Below, piece by piece: positions 1-7,919 of a stretch of 17,397 bases of DNA (the first letter of the stretch is position 1; each line of letters opens with the position of its first letter). Below the pieces are notes generated by a model that did no database searches, had not been told where the DNA came from, and saw only the letters and a list, made by a program, of their open reading frames with translations. The position numbers and the translations under genes were made by a program. Source of the stretch: Propionibacteriaceae bacterium. GTDB taxonomy: Bacteria; Actinomycetota; Actinomycetes; Propionibacteriales; Propionibacteriaceae. Location: the NCBI GenBank assembly GCA_003451975.1, contig DMIX01000090.1, forward strand, positions 1 to 17,397. Direction: 5' to 3'.

Positions 1-894
1 GGCAGCGACTACGTGCCCAAACATGCCGCGCCCCCTGATGCCGATCACCCCGAACAAGGTCCGGACAAGCACGAAACTCACACGAGTCGCAACCATCGCG
101 ATGACAAAATCGACTGGTCGAAAGGCAAGCCTCTCGACCCTGATGCGCCTCAGCATGCCGACTACGGCCGCGATCACGCCAACGACGACAAGCCAGCCGA
201 CTACGTCGGAAGTGAGCAACTGGCCGACAAGCCCCTCCAGGCCGATCAAGACCTGTCCGCCCAGACTGTTGCGGATTGGCTCAAGGGTGATGGCACCGTC
301 TACGAGGCTTCGACCAAGACACCCGACGACCTGGCGGTGGGGTACGCGACGACCGGAGAGCAGAGCGCTGACCTGGGTTATGGAGTCACTGCCACTGGCA
401 GTGCGAGTGCGACAGCGCTGGCCGTGAGCGGTGCCGCGGCAGCGAGCCTGGGCTTCAACGGGGGTATCCCCGAGGCGAAAGCGTCGGCGTCGGGCAAGGC
501 GACGCTGGTCAGCCTGGAGGCTGAAGGCAGCGTCGGCAATCAGTACGCCGCAGTAACTGGAAAGGCCAGCGCCGAAGTGGCCGCCGCGGGGCAGGCAGAG
601 GTGTCCGTCGGCAAGGATGGCGTCAAAGCCTCGGCCGGCGCCTCTGCTTTCGCCGGGGTCCAAGCCAGTGCGACGGCCCAGGCCGACTTGGGCGGGGTGA
701 AACCCTCGGTGACTGGTCATGCCTACGCCGGTGCCGGGGTCAGCGCACACGTCGACGGTGAGATCACTGCCAGCCACGTCAAGGCCAGTTTCGATGCCGG
801 CGTGGCACTGGGTATCGGCGCGGGCGTATCTTTCGATGTCGATATCGATGTGGGCGAAGTCACCAACAACCTGAAGAACGTTTTCCACTTCTGA
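1..894 (+). CDS. Ala/Gly/Ser-rich repeat-like protein, 5' end missing
   Basis: The function is not recognised. The reading frame is open from base 1. A GTG at 13 could start it, but no ribosome site is visible in the 12 bases before it, so the gene probably begins upstream. Numbering from that GTG gives 293 residues. Residues 1-110 are hydrophilic, His/Asp/Pro/Lys-rich and probably disordered. Residues 120-275 are almost entirely small residues in an alternating beta-like pattern, with recurring phrases such as KASAGASAFAG and GHAYAGAGVSAHVDGE. The end (276-293) is more ordinary. There is no cysteine, no signal peptide and no membrane segment in the visible part. Similar Ala/Gly-rich stretches occur in the middle of actinobacterial polymorphic-toxin or type VII-secreted proteins; that is a resemblance from memory, not a domain assignment. 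The next gene starts 19 bases later on the same strand, suggesting co-transcription. Confidence 0.75.
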   Translation, partial: GSDYVPKHAAPPDADHPEQGPDKHETHTSRNHRDDKIDWSKGKPLDPDAPQHADYGRDHANDDKPADYVGSEQLADKPLQADQDLSAQTVADWLKGDGTVYEASTKTPDDLAVGYATTGEQSADLGYGVTATGSASATALAVSGAAAASLGFNGGIPEAKASASGKATLVSLEAEGSVGNQYAAVTGKASAEVAAAGQAEVSVGKDGVKASAGASAFAGVQASATAQADLGGVKPSVTGHAYAGAGVSAHVDGEITASHVKASFDAGVALGIGAGVSFDVDIDVGEVTNNLKNVFHF

Positions 895-913
895 GAACTG
901 AGTTGAGGAACCG

Positions 914-1393
914 ATGAATACCGAAATCACTCGTTACATCGACGATGTGGGAATCTCGATCACGCTGCACGCTCCCGAGGATTGGCTGGAGTATCCCGTC
1001 GAAGGCGCGGTCCTCGCACTTTCCGGCGATTTGGGTCAGCCCGCTGACAGCCTGCGCCCCAGCGCGCTGTGGAATGTGGTCGCCGCGCCTGCTGACGCCG
1101 GTGCCGCGTTCGCGCAGCTTCGTGCCGATCTGATGGTGCTCCCCGAGGCCGAGATCATCACCGAGGATCGTGACGATACCGAGCCGGCGCACTATTCGGT
1201 GGCAGTGGCCTTCCGAAATGCCCAAACCGACGCGGTGCAGATCAGCGTCGTGCACGCGCTATATGTGGCGTTGCCACAGCCGGTAGTGGTGCAGGCCGTG
1301 GCCAACTGTGGCGGCGCGGCCGACATCGAGGTCATCAAGGGGATTACGGCCATCGTCCGATCGACCGTCGTGCAGCGTCTCGAACAGGACTGA
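914..1393 (+). CDS. Hypothetical protein, 159 aa
   Basis: The start is ATG at 914, preceded by GAGGAA at 905-910, a good Shine-Dalgarno site at slightly short spacing. The product is soluble, acidic and about 17 kDa, with no signal peptide or membrane helix. Its pattern is an N-terminal beta-rich part (ITRYIDDVGISITLHAPEDW), a helical middle (AGAAFAQLRADLMVLPEAE) and a late strand-helix (PQPVVVQAVANC, then IEVIKGITAIVRST). This layout resembles the PsbP/DcrB/LpqN-like fold of small actinobacterial proteins, but I cannot confirm it from sequence alone. The gene lies between the Ala/Gly-rich gene (19-base gap) and the RDD gene (start about 1 base after its stop), so the three probably form one transcription unit. 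The role is unknown. Confidence 0.8.
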   Translation: MNTEITRYIDDVGISITLHAPEDWLEYPVEGAVLALSGDLGQPADSLRPSALWNVVAAPADAGAAFAQLRADLMVLPEAEIITEDRDDTEPAHYSVAVAFRNAQTDAVQISVVHALYVALPQPVVVQAVANCGGAADIEVIKGITAIVRSTVVQRLEQD

Positions 1394-1394
1394 G

Positions 1395-2204
1395 TTGCCG
1401 CACGATGCCGCACTCGAGCGCGATCTGGCTGGAGCAGGGGAGGGGTGGACCTCGCCGGTGAACTGCGCCATGTGTGGCTTGGAGACCCGTAGCTGGGCAC
1501 CGTCGTGCCCGCGCTGCGGGGCGCTGCTCGCGGACGAATCGTCGATCAGTCTGCTCCTGGACGGACCGGTCGACGACCACACCAGACAGCGGCCGTTGCC
1601 GGGCCCGAGAGCCTACCTGCCCGCCGAATCGGCGATTCCTGACCCGCCTGCAGCCGTGCCGACCCCGCCGGAACGACCCGCAAACGCACTGATCGAGCCG
1701 CCCGGCAGCCCCTATCCGCCGCCACCGCCAGCTGCGGCATGGCCTGCGCCGGAGCCGATGGCATCGGCCGGTCAACGACTGACCGCCTCTCTGATCGACA
1801 CCCTGGCGTTGATCGCCACGCTGTTCGTGATCCTGCTGGCCGTCGGGTTGTTCACCAGTGTCGTGGCCGCGATCGCCGAACCGCTGATACCCGTGGCCCA
1901 GGTGTTGGGGTGGCTGGTGTTGCTCACCGTTCCGATCGGATACCTGGTGGTGTTGAACGGCCGCGGTCAGACCCTGGGCAAACGCGTCCTTCACATCGCC
2001 GTCGTCGATCGCGCCAGCGGACGCCCGATCGGCATCGGACGCAGCGCGATGCGCACCGTGATGATGCTAGTGATGTGGTTACCGCTGGGGCTGGGCTACC
2101 TGAGTATCCCGCTGTCAGTGCGGCTTCGTGGCTGGCACGATCAGGTCGCCGACGACACCGTGGTGGTGGTGCCGGCCGGCTATCCGATCACCACTCGCCC
2201 TTGA
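1395..2204 (+). CDS. Zinc-ribbon and RDD-domain membrane protein
   Basis: I start it at TTG 1395, one base after the previous stop, with AGGA 5 bases upstream. GTG 1458 is an alternative, with a purine-rich run at 1434-1445. The longer open frame from 1308 overlaps the previous gene and is not credible. Numbered from 1395 (269 aa), residues 24-41 form a zinc ribbon with cysteines at 24, 27, 38 and 41 (CAMC and CPRC). Residues 70-120 are a Pro-rich linker. From about 124 comes an RDD domain with three hydrophobic helices (roughly 131-162, 166-187 and 221-240), the cytoplasmic motif GRGQTLGKRVL and the typical ending GWHDQVADDTVVV. RDD proteins are integral membrane proteins of mostly undefined, possibly transport, function. 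Its end overlaps the convergent flavoprotein gene by 17 bases. Confidence 0.85.
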   Translation: MPHDAALERDLAGAGEGWTSPVNCAMCGLETRSWAPSCPRCGALLADESSISLLLDGPVDDHTRQRPLPGPRAYLPAESAIPDPPAAVPTPPERPANALIEPPGSPYPPPPPAAAWPAPEPMASAGQRLTASLIDTLALIATLFVILLAVGLFTSVVAAIAEPLIPVAQVLGWLVLLTVPIGYLVVLNGRGQTLGKRVLHIAVVDRASGRPIGIGRSAMRTVMMLVMWLPLGLGYLSIPLSVRLRGWHDQVADDTVVVVPAGYPITTRP

Positions 2205-3108
2205 TCACATCCAGGTACTGGGCTCGCTCGTAGACGGCCGAGCCCCGGCTGGAGCTTGCGCTCATCTTGCCGCGGGCTTCGCTCACGGAGGCGAAATCGT
2301 GCTCGGAGAGCCACGCCGACGTTTCGTTGAGCATCTCGGTCACGGCACCGGCACCGCGCTGCATCACCGCAGAGGCGGTGCAGGCGACATCGGCACCGAC
2401 CAGGATGGCCTTGGTGAGTTCGGCGCCGCTGTGCACCCCGGAGGTGCAGGCCAACGAGGTCGTCGGGAGCTGCGCCCGCAGGATCCCGATCCAGCGCAGC
2501 GCCAGGCGCTGATCAGCGGGAATCGACAGATCCAAGGCGGCGTGCAATTGGAGGGTGTTCAGGTCGATATCGGCGGCATAGAAGCGGTTGAAGAGCACCA
2601 AGCCGTCTGCTCCGGCGTCAACGGCTCGGGCGGCGAAGGAGGAGATCGCCGAGTAGTAGGAGGACAGCTTCACGGCCAGCGGAACTTCTACGGCGATCTT
2701 GACGGCTTCGATCGCGGCCAGGTGTTCCATCTCGACCTCGGCCGAGGCGATGGAGATATCGGCGGTCACGGCGTACAGGTTCAGCTCCAGGGCGTCAGCA
2801 CCAGCGCCGACGAGCGCCTCGGCATAGTCCTGCCAGGTGCCGGGGCGGGTTGCGTTGAGGCTGGCGATCACCGGGATGGAGAGCTGGTCTTTGGCCTGCT
2901 TGACCAGCGCGACTCGCGCCTCCAAAGACGTCGATTCCGAAGCGCGGGCGTCCTCCTCGAACAAGGAGGGCAGCACCACTGCCGAGGCACCAGCGGCCTC
3001 CAGCTCCTGCATGGTTTCGAGATGGCGGGTCATCGGTGACGACGACGCGATCAGCGGACCAGACAGATCCATTCCTAGATATCGTGTGGAGAGATCAGGC
3101 GTCCCCAT
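2188..3108 (-). CDS. Dihydroorotate dehydrogenase-like flavoprotein
   Basis: The 306-residue product is a TIM barrel of the dihydroorotate dehydrogenase-like family (the PRK07565 type of COG0167). I choose ATG 3108 because AAGGGAGG lies 9 bases upstream and the protein then opens MGTPDLSTRYLGMDLSGPLI, the usual N-terminus. A longer frame to 3141 lacks such a site. Family marks are LIASSSPMT (19-27), ELNLYAV (108-114), AVKLSSYYS (145-153), GLVLFNRFYAADID (169-182) and the FMN-phosphate loop CTSGVHSG with VACTASAVMQRG (221-252). Where true class 1 enzymes have NxSCPN carrying the catalytic Cys or Ser, this protein has LNLYAVT, so it is probably not the pyrimidine-pathway enzyme. Its substrate is unknown. 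It lies 164 bases downstream of the PPi-PEPCK gene on the same strand and overlaps the RDD gene tail to tail. Confidence 0.88.
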   Translation of the reverse strand: MGTPDLSTRYLGMDLSGPLIASSSPMTRHLETMQELEAAGASAVVLPSLFEEDARASESTSLEARVALVKQAKDQLSIPVIASLNATRPGTWQDYAEALVGAGADALELNLYAVTADISIASAEVEMEHLAAIEAVKIAVEVPLAVKLSSYYSAISSFAARAVDAGADGLVLFNRFYAADIDLNTLQLHAALDLSIPADQRLALRWIGILRAQLPTTSLACTSGVHSGAELTKAILVGADVACTASAVMQRGAGAVTEMLNETSAWLSEHDFASVSEARGKMSASSSRGSAVYERAQYLDVIKGEW

Positions 3109-3272
3109 CTGTTCCAGCCTCCCTTGCCGACGAGCTGTCAATGGCCTTCGGATGTAATGGTGCCAGTTCTCGGGGCCCAGTGTTGACCGCTAAGCGGCTT
3201 TACCCAGGTGAGTCGCGGTGGGTGTTCGCCGCGAGAGCGCCCGTGGGAGCTCGCTGTGCGGCCTTTCACCGG

Positions 3273-6200
3273 CTACAGGGGCTGTCGGCCGACTGTTCCA
3301 ACGATTCCGTCCCGATATTCCTGACTACAGAATTTTGCGTATTCGGCCTCGGCTGCGGCGATTCGAGCTGCGACTTCCAAACGGGCGCTGGGTTCTTCAT
3401 TGCCGCGGGTTGATGCGAACTTCTGAAGTGCAGCCAAGCCGGCTGCGGCTCGTTCGGCAGCGGCACTCTGCTTCGCGTCCAGCCGCTCGGTGTACCACGG
3501 TGAGCCCAGGATCGAATCGGCCTCGAACAGGCCTCGGAACTCAGGGCTGTTCCATTCCCAGCCCTCCGCGCTGCGGCCGTGAGCCATGATTTCCAGCAGC
3601 GCCCGCAGCGGCGGAATCGCCATCGAGATCGTGCCGTCGTCCACATAGGCCTGGGCGACCCGCTGATGGGTGGTCACCGTGGTCGCAATCGACTCGGCGA
3701 AGATCGCCAGGTCCTGCAACTCGGGGCGCAGCATCTCGTCACTGAACACCACATGCGGGTGCAGGAAGATGCGCCCGAAGTACCGTCTGGCGAAAGCCTG
3801 AGTCATGCGGTAACCCAGCCGGCTGGCCGGAATGAGACGTCCCTCGAACTCGAAGTCCTGCAGCGGTTCCAGGCAACCCTCGGCGATGAGCTGCTCGGCG
3901 TCTCGTTCGGCGGGGCTCATTCTGCTGAAGACCTCAGGCACCAGCATCGAGATGTCGTGATCGACCCGCACCGTGGGGCCGACATATCCGGCACAGGAGA
4001 CCCAGCCGTCGTAGCCGGTCAACGCATAGGACAGCAGCGCGGCATTGAGATCAATGACCGCGGGCATGGCGTTGAACGGTCCCTTGGTCAAAGCCCCTTC
4101 GGAGCCGGCTCCGGTGGTGGAGGGGGACTTGCCGGTCATCGAGGAGATGAACTCCGCGAACAACTCAGGCAATTCGAAGTAGTGCAACGGATTGAATGCG
4201 CACAGCGGTGGGATCGGACCGTCCGGCGGATTGTTGCGCCGCCCTGCGGCAACGATGTCCACCGGCAGCGGGAGTGGGGTGTCGCTCGGCAGCCGCCGCA
4301 CCAAGTGGGACGCCAGGTCCGCAGTCGCGGTGACGTCGGCGTTGACCACATCGGGGCGGCGTTGCAGGTAGCGCGGATTCTTGCTCGGTGCGCCATCGAC
4401 CAGACGAGGATTGGCCGAGGAGACCACGAACTGCGGCGAGGAATCCACGGGGGCGTCGGCGAACCGGCCCAGCATTCGCCGCATCGGCTTGGAGAACTTG
4501 CTGAACTCGACCGCGTCATCGCGCATGGCTGCGGCATCGGCGTGGCTGAGCGGCTGGAAGTTCGACAGGAACGTGTCCGGTTGGGCGATGTCTGTCTCGG
4601 CCTGCTGGTCGTAGCCGCGATGAATGGCATCATCGGGTCGCTGGAAGAGCAACTGCTCGCAGTTCTCCACCAGTTTGTAGGAGCGGTTCGGGTCGAGCCC
4701 GAGTTGGCGTCCGCTCACCACCGCCGAGGCGGTGATGTCGTCCTCGGTCTGGACCTTCACCGCCGGATTGAAATCGTGGCGCAATCCGAACAGCCGCCAG
4801 GATCCGTCGGCTTCGAAGCCGACCCGCAGCATGTTGACCGTGATCTTGTCGCCGTCCAGCCGGAGCTGGTTGCCGCGGCGGCCGTTGATGATGCCCACCG
4901 TGAAGTGGCTGCGCCAGTCGGTTCCCCACTCGGGGCGGTAGTAGCGCTTGACCACGAACACCAGTTCTTTGACGTGGGGCGGAATCGACTCCAACCAGGC
5001 GTTGTAGTCATCGCTGAACTCCGGGGCCGGGGTGAGGGGCTTGATGACGCTGCCGATGGAACGGTCGTGGGCCAGCAGCTTGCGATGGTCGGGCTGGCGT
5101 GGGACGGCGAACCGGTCGCTGAAGTCGCGATCGAGAATGGCGCCAACGGCGTCCATGTCGGCGTCGAAGTCCGGCGAATAGGCGTTTCCGAAAATGAAGG
5201 CGTCGGTGATGGCCTTGGAGATCTCAGACTTGCCGCCGCCGGAGACTGTGCTCGGCTTGTGGCAGCTGGTCGCGGTAGGCACCGTCCCGATCAGGCTCCA
5301 CTGAGTGCGGTCCGCGCTCTGCGAGGCCATCCGCACCTGGTAGCCGTCGGGGGTGAGGTAGGTGGTCGCGGTACGCATCCGAAGCCGCCCCGGACTGCCG
5401 TCGGGGTTGGTCCACGACACCTCCAGGCTGCGCAGCGAGAAGTTCGCCCCCAGCGGCACGATCACGATGTGTGATTGCTCTCGATCCAGCGCATAGCCCT
5501 CGGGCTGCAGCGTGAAGCGTTCGGGATTGCGCGCCACCACGTCGGCCAGCGAGAACTCGCCGTCCAATCGGCCGGTGACGGTGTACTCCTGCCCGAGGTT
5601 GTAGCTGGGGAAGACCAGCGCACCACCGGAATGTTCCTCCTCGGCGTTACCAAAAAGGTTCGCCGAGTAGGAGATCTGAGTCTTGATCTCCTTCTTGCAG
5701 TAGCCGAAGTAGTTGTCGGCGATGACGGTCACGATGACGCCGCGCTCGTCGCGCGCACACACCTTGAAGGCTTTGCCGTCGTTGTACAGCTCGGATTCCT
5801 CCGACCAGCACATGCCGTCGCGGCGCTGACGGTCGGTAGCCTCGCTGAGGTGCGGCAGCCCCAAGCTGACCTTGGTGATGCGGGTCAGATGCGGGGCCAG
5901 GATGATGGCGCCGGTGTGGCCGGTCCAGGTGTGGGGCGCCAGCGACGCGTCGTTCTCCGGCAGGTACGGATCGCCGCCGTTGCCGAAGATGCCCTCCACG
6001 AAGTCGAGATTGGACACTAGGCCACCGGGAACGAAGAACCGGGTTTCCATGCGCTTCTCCGGTACCCAGCCGGGCACCTCCGGTGCCACCAGCGGCCGCA
6101 GCTGCAGGGAGACGAAACAGGCGGCCGGCTCGGCCGCCGTCGAGATGTAGGGCAGCAGCAGGTCCGATTCGGGGGGTTGGAAGGCCAGCTCCAACAGCCG

Positions 6201-6680
6201 GGCGAAGGCTGCTTTGGGCACCGCTCGTTTGTCATCAGGAATGGGCAGTCCGCCGGTGGCGATGTGGAAGACCCCGGCGGTGGTGCGACGGTCGTTGGCG
6301 GGATTGTGCAGCACCCCGTTGACCAGCCGATAGCTGGACAGCCGCGGCGAGGTGAACTCGTCGGCGTCGCGCGGCAGCGACAACGCCCGGGCCAGCCCAG
6401 GCTGGTCCAGCACGAAGGTGCGCTTAGGCAATTGCGGCCTGATCCCGGTGTCGGCGAGGTAGTCGTCCAGCCAGGTCTGGATTCGGTTGTCTGCAGCGCA
6501 CAGTCGCTCGGCGAGCCGCCGACTGAGTTCCCGCTGCCGAGCCAGGAGCGGGGCGACCAGGCGTGCGGCGGCGGATTCGGCGGTCTCCGGCGGTACGGGC
6601 AGGCCGAGTTGTGCCAGGCGAAGGTTGATGGCTGCATGTTCGAACATCACAACAACATTCTGCGTGGTCGTGGACCCCAT
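3273..6680 (-). CDS. Probable PPi-type phosphoenolpyruvate carboxykinase
   Basis: The protein has 1,135 residues (about 125 kDa), twice the size of GTP- or ATP-PEPCK and matching the diphosphate-dependent type (EC 4.1.1.38, PEP carboxytransphosphorylase) known from Propionibacterium and Entamoeba. It interconverts PEP, CO2 and phosphate with oxaloacetate and pyrophosphate in the cytosol. PEPCK-like active-site elements appear in the usual order: YFGYCKKEIKTQ (324-335, like the YGGNSLLGKK region), EEEHSGGALVFPS (347-359, like the metal-binding His region) and a P-loop-like SGGGKSEISK (480-489). A second block, SMTGKSPSTTGAGSEGALTK, lies at 847-866. The assignment rests on length, motif order and organism context, not on a database search. 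The start is uncertain: ATG 6680 has only a weak GAG upstream and ATG 6647 is also possible. It is transcribed divergently from the gene at 6763. Confidence 0.75.
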   Translation of the reverse strand: MGSTTTQNVVVMFEHAAINLRLAQLGLPVPPETAESAAARLVAPLLARQRELSRRLAERLCAADNRIQTWLDDYLADTGIRPQLPKRTFVLDQPGLARALSLPRDADEFTSPRLSSYRLVNGVLHNPANDRRTTAGVFHIATGGLPIPDDKRAVPKAAFARLLELAFQPPESDLLLPYISTAAEPAACFVSLQLRPLVAPEVPGWVPEKRMETRFFVPGGLVSNLDFVEGIFGNGGDPYLPENDASLAPHTWTGHTGAIILAPHLTRITKVSLGLPHLSEATDRQRRDGMCWSEESELYNDGKAFKVCARDERGVIVTVIADNYFGYCKKEIKTQISYSANLFGNAEEEHSGGALVFPSYNLGQEYTVTGRLDGEFSLADVVARNPERFTLQPEGYALDREQSHIVIVPLGANFSLRSLEVSWTNPDGSPGRLRMRTATTYLTPDGYQVRMASQSADRTQWSLIGTVPTATSCHKPSTVSGGGKSEISKAITDAFIFGNAYSPDFDADMDAVGAILDRDFSDRFAVPRQPDHRKLLAHDRSIGSVIKPLTPAPEFSDDYNAWLESIPPHVKELVFVVKRYYRPEWGTDWRSHFTVGIINGRRGNQLRLDGDKITVNMLRVGFEADGSWRLFGLRHDFNPAVKVQTEDDITASAVVSGRQLGLDPNRSYKLVENCEQLLFQRPDDAIHRGYDQQAETDIAQPDTFLSNFQPLSHADAAAMRDDAVEFSKFSKPMRRMLGRFADAPVDSSPQFVVSSANPRLVDGAPSKNPRYLQRRPDVVNADVTATADLASHLVRRLPSDTPLPLPVDIVAAGRRNNPPDGPIPPLCAFNPLHYFELPELFAEFISSMTGKSPSTTGAGSEGALTKGPFNAMPAVIDLNAALLSYALTGYDGWVSCAGYVGPTVRVDHDISMLVPEVFSRMSPAERDAEQLIAEGCLEPLQDFEFEGRLIPASRLGYRMTQAFARRYFGRIFLHPHVVFSDEMLRPELQDLAIFAESIATTVTTHQRVAQAYVDDGTISMAIPPLRALLEIMAHGRSAEGWEWNSPEFRGLFEADSILGSPWYTERLDAKQSAAAERAAAGLAALQKFASTRGNEEPSARLEVAARIAAAEAEYAKFCSQEYRDGIVGTVGRQPL

Positions 6681-6749
6681 GCCGCTCGCGTCCCATCGAC
6701 AGACGCCGATTCGACGTTGTCAGCCGGTGGTGTGCTCGAAAGGGCTGAG

Positions 6750-6755
6750 TATCGT
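6750..6755 (+). promoter_or_regulatory. Leaderless -10 box for the gene at 6763
   Basis: TATCGT matches the actinobacterial TANNNT -10 and ends exactly 7 bases before the ATG at 6763, which has no Shine-Dalgarno sequence. This is the geometry of a leaderless transcript whose first base is the A of the start codon. On the other strand the overlapping GATACT (6748-6753) could be the -10 of the divergent PPi-PEPCK gene, giving it a leader of about 60 bases. No clear -35 box is seen for either. Confidence 0.4.
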
Positions 6756-6762
6756 TGCTGCC

Positions 6763-7362
6763 ATGACGGTCATCTGGACTGCGTTGCCGACGGTTCTGCT
6801 CGGGCTGCTGCTGTGCTTTGCCGGCCAGCGGGTCGCTCGGATCGGGCTTGCCCTGCTCGGCGCAGTGATCGGCTACCTCCTCGGGCAGGCCGGTTATCAG
6901 GCTGTTGCCGAGGCCATCCCTGGTTTCCCGGTTCTGTGGCAATGGATCTTCGCCGTCGCAGGACTGCTCGTGGTCGGCGGGCTCGCCTACGCCTTCTACA
7001 TGGTGGGGGTGCTGGTGCTGATGGGATCATTGGGCTGGCAACTCGGTTGGTGGTTCGGCGGCGTTGTCGAGTTCGACAGCTTGTGGACCACGATCATGGC
7101 GGTGGCCGTGGCCGTGCTCGCCGTTGTGGCGGGGTTGGTGCTCAATGTGCCCCGGCTGTTGCTGGTCCTCGCCACGGCGCTGGCTGGAGCCTTCCTCATC
7201 GTGGCATCGACGCCGGTGCTGCTGATGCCCTACGCCCAAACCGCCTGGATGACGTGGCTGAACTCCAACGCGACTCTGGTCGAGGTGGGGCTGGTCGTGC
7301 TGGGCGGGCTGGTCCAGTTCGGCGTCGGCGGCAAGGGCAACTTGCGGGCCTCCTACCAGTGA
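6763..7362 (+). CDS. Multi-pass membrane protein, DUF4203/TMEM198-like
   Basis: The start is ATG 6763 (MTVIWTALPTVLLGLLL). The frame is open further upstream, but that part is arginine-rich, non-hydrophobic and runs into the divergent gene. The 199 residues contain about seven hydrophobic segments (roughly 5-20, 25-45, 58-80, 81-99, 110-128, 131-156 and 172-188) rich in Gly, Ala and Leu, with few charges between them. The pattern resembles DUF4203/TMEM198-type membrane proteins of unknown function; I would not go beyond integral membrane protein with confidence. There is no ribosome site, and a TANNNT box 7 bases upstream suggests a leaderless mRNA. The last 10 bases overlap the convergent MazF-like gene. 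Confidence 0.8.
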   Translation: MTVIWTALPTVLLGLLLCFAGQRVARIGLALLGAVIGYLLGQAGYQAVAEAIPGFPVLWQWIFAVAGLLVVGGLAYAFYMVGVLVLMGSLGWQLGWWFGGVVEFDSLWTTIMAVAVAVLAVVAGLVLNVPRLLLVLATALAGAFLIVASTPVLLMPYAQTAWMTWLNSNATLVEVGLVVLGGLVQFGVGGKGNLRASYQ

Positions 7363-7844
7363 CGGCGGATCTCGTCGGCTACGGCAGCAAAATGATCGGC
7401 GTCCAATCGGGCCCCGATCCGGCGCACGGCCTGTGGATTCACCCGAATCACGCGATCCACCCGGGCCTCGCTCTCACGCTGCGAACTGTCCCAGTTCCCG
7501 CTCCCGATATCGACCCAGAAGCGGCCTGCGCGCGACTCCTGAGCGGCGTCGGCGTCGTGATCCTTGCTGGTCAGCGGTAGCGCGAGCAGCCAACCGTCGT
7601 CGCGTCCCACGATCAGGACCGGACGGTCCTTTCCCTGGCTGTGGTCCTCTTCAAAGGGCACCCAGGTCCACACCACTTCGCCGGGGTCGGCTACGTTGTC
7701 AGGGCGAGGCTCGTAACTGATATCGAAATGCCCGTGATGGTCTCCTGGATAGCCTGAAGCGGCCCGCGGGCCACGCCGGGACGCCCGCTGCACGACTGCA
7801 GCAACCGCTCGTCGGATCGTTCGCCAAGACGTCGCGCTGTTCAC
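7353..7844 (-). CDS. Solitary PemK/MazF-like protein
   Basis: The 163-residue product resembles the PemK/MazF endoribonuclease fold. DPGEVVWTWVPFEEDH followed by GKDRPVLIVGRD corresponds to the MazF GDIVWVDF and RRPVLVLS strands, including the conserved Arg. LALPLTSKDHD matches the PLTSK strand, and VDRVIRVNPQAVRRIG the late helix. An N-terminal Arg-rich extension of about 35 residues precedes the core. I start at GTG 7844 because TAGCCT (minus strand) lies exactly 7 bases upstream, as in leaderless genes; a TTG at 7865 would overlap that box. No antitoxin-like gene lies next to it: neighbours are a membrane protein (10-base tail overlap) and the divergent treYZ. Solitary copies of this type are common in Actinobacteria, so a toxin role should not be assumed. 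Confidence 0.82.
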   Translation of the reverse strand: MNSATSWRTIRRAVAAVVQRASRRGPRAASGYPGDHHGHFDISYEPRPDNVADPGEVVWTWVPFEEDHSQGKDRPVLIVGRDDGWLLALPLTSKDHDADAAQESRAGRFWVDIGSGNWDSSQRESEARVDRVIRVNPQAVRRIGARLDADHFAAVADEIRRHW

Positions 7845-7851
7845 GGCGATC

Positions 7852-7857
7852 AGGCTA
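7852..7857 (-). promoter_or_regulatory. Leaderless -10 box for the MazF-like gene
   Basis: TAGCCT read on the minus strand fits TANNNT and is separated by 7 bases from the GTG at 7844. No Shine-Dalgarno sequence precedes that GTG. This supports the shorter start and a leaderless transcript. The -35 region is weak. Confidence 0.42.
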
Positions 7858-7887
7858 GCCCGCAATGGCGTTGAAACCAGGACTCGC

Positions 7888-7893
7888 TAGGCT
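7888..7893 (+). promoter_or_regulatory. Candidate -10 box for the treYZ transcript
   Basis: TAGGCT fits TANNNT and is close to the boxes of neighbouring genes. Here there is no start codon 7 bases later. Transcription from about 7900 would give a short leader holding the strong GAGGAG site at 7908-7913 before the mini-ORF, and then treYZ. It lies 31 bases from the opposing MazF-like -10, so the two promoters are back to back. No convincing -35 is seen. Confidence 0.33.
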
Positions 7894-7919
7894 GTGGCTC
7901 GGACAGCGAGGAGAATTCA

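Noticed and set aside
1308..1394. N-terminal 29-residue extension of the RDD protein
   Set aside because: It overlaps the preceding gene in another frame, is Arg/Ser-rich shadow-like sequence, and better starts exist at 1395 and 1458.
3187..3197. CCGCT-A-AGCGG palindrome upstream of the DHOD-like gene as an operator
   Set aside because: Arms of only 5 bases in GC-rich DNA, and no clear -10/-35 box to place it against.
3579..5474. 631-codon open frame on the + strand
   Set aside because: It lies entirely antisense to the PPi-PEPCK gene. Its Arg/Gly/His-rich, repetitive composition is typical of a shadow frame in high-GC DNA, and it has no ribosome site.
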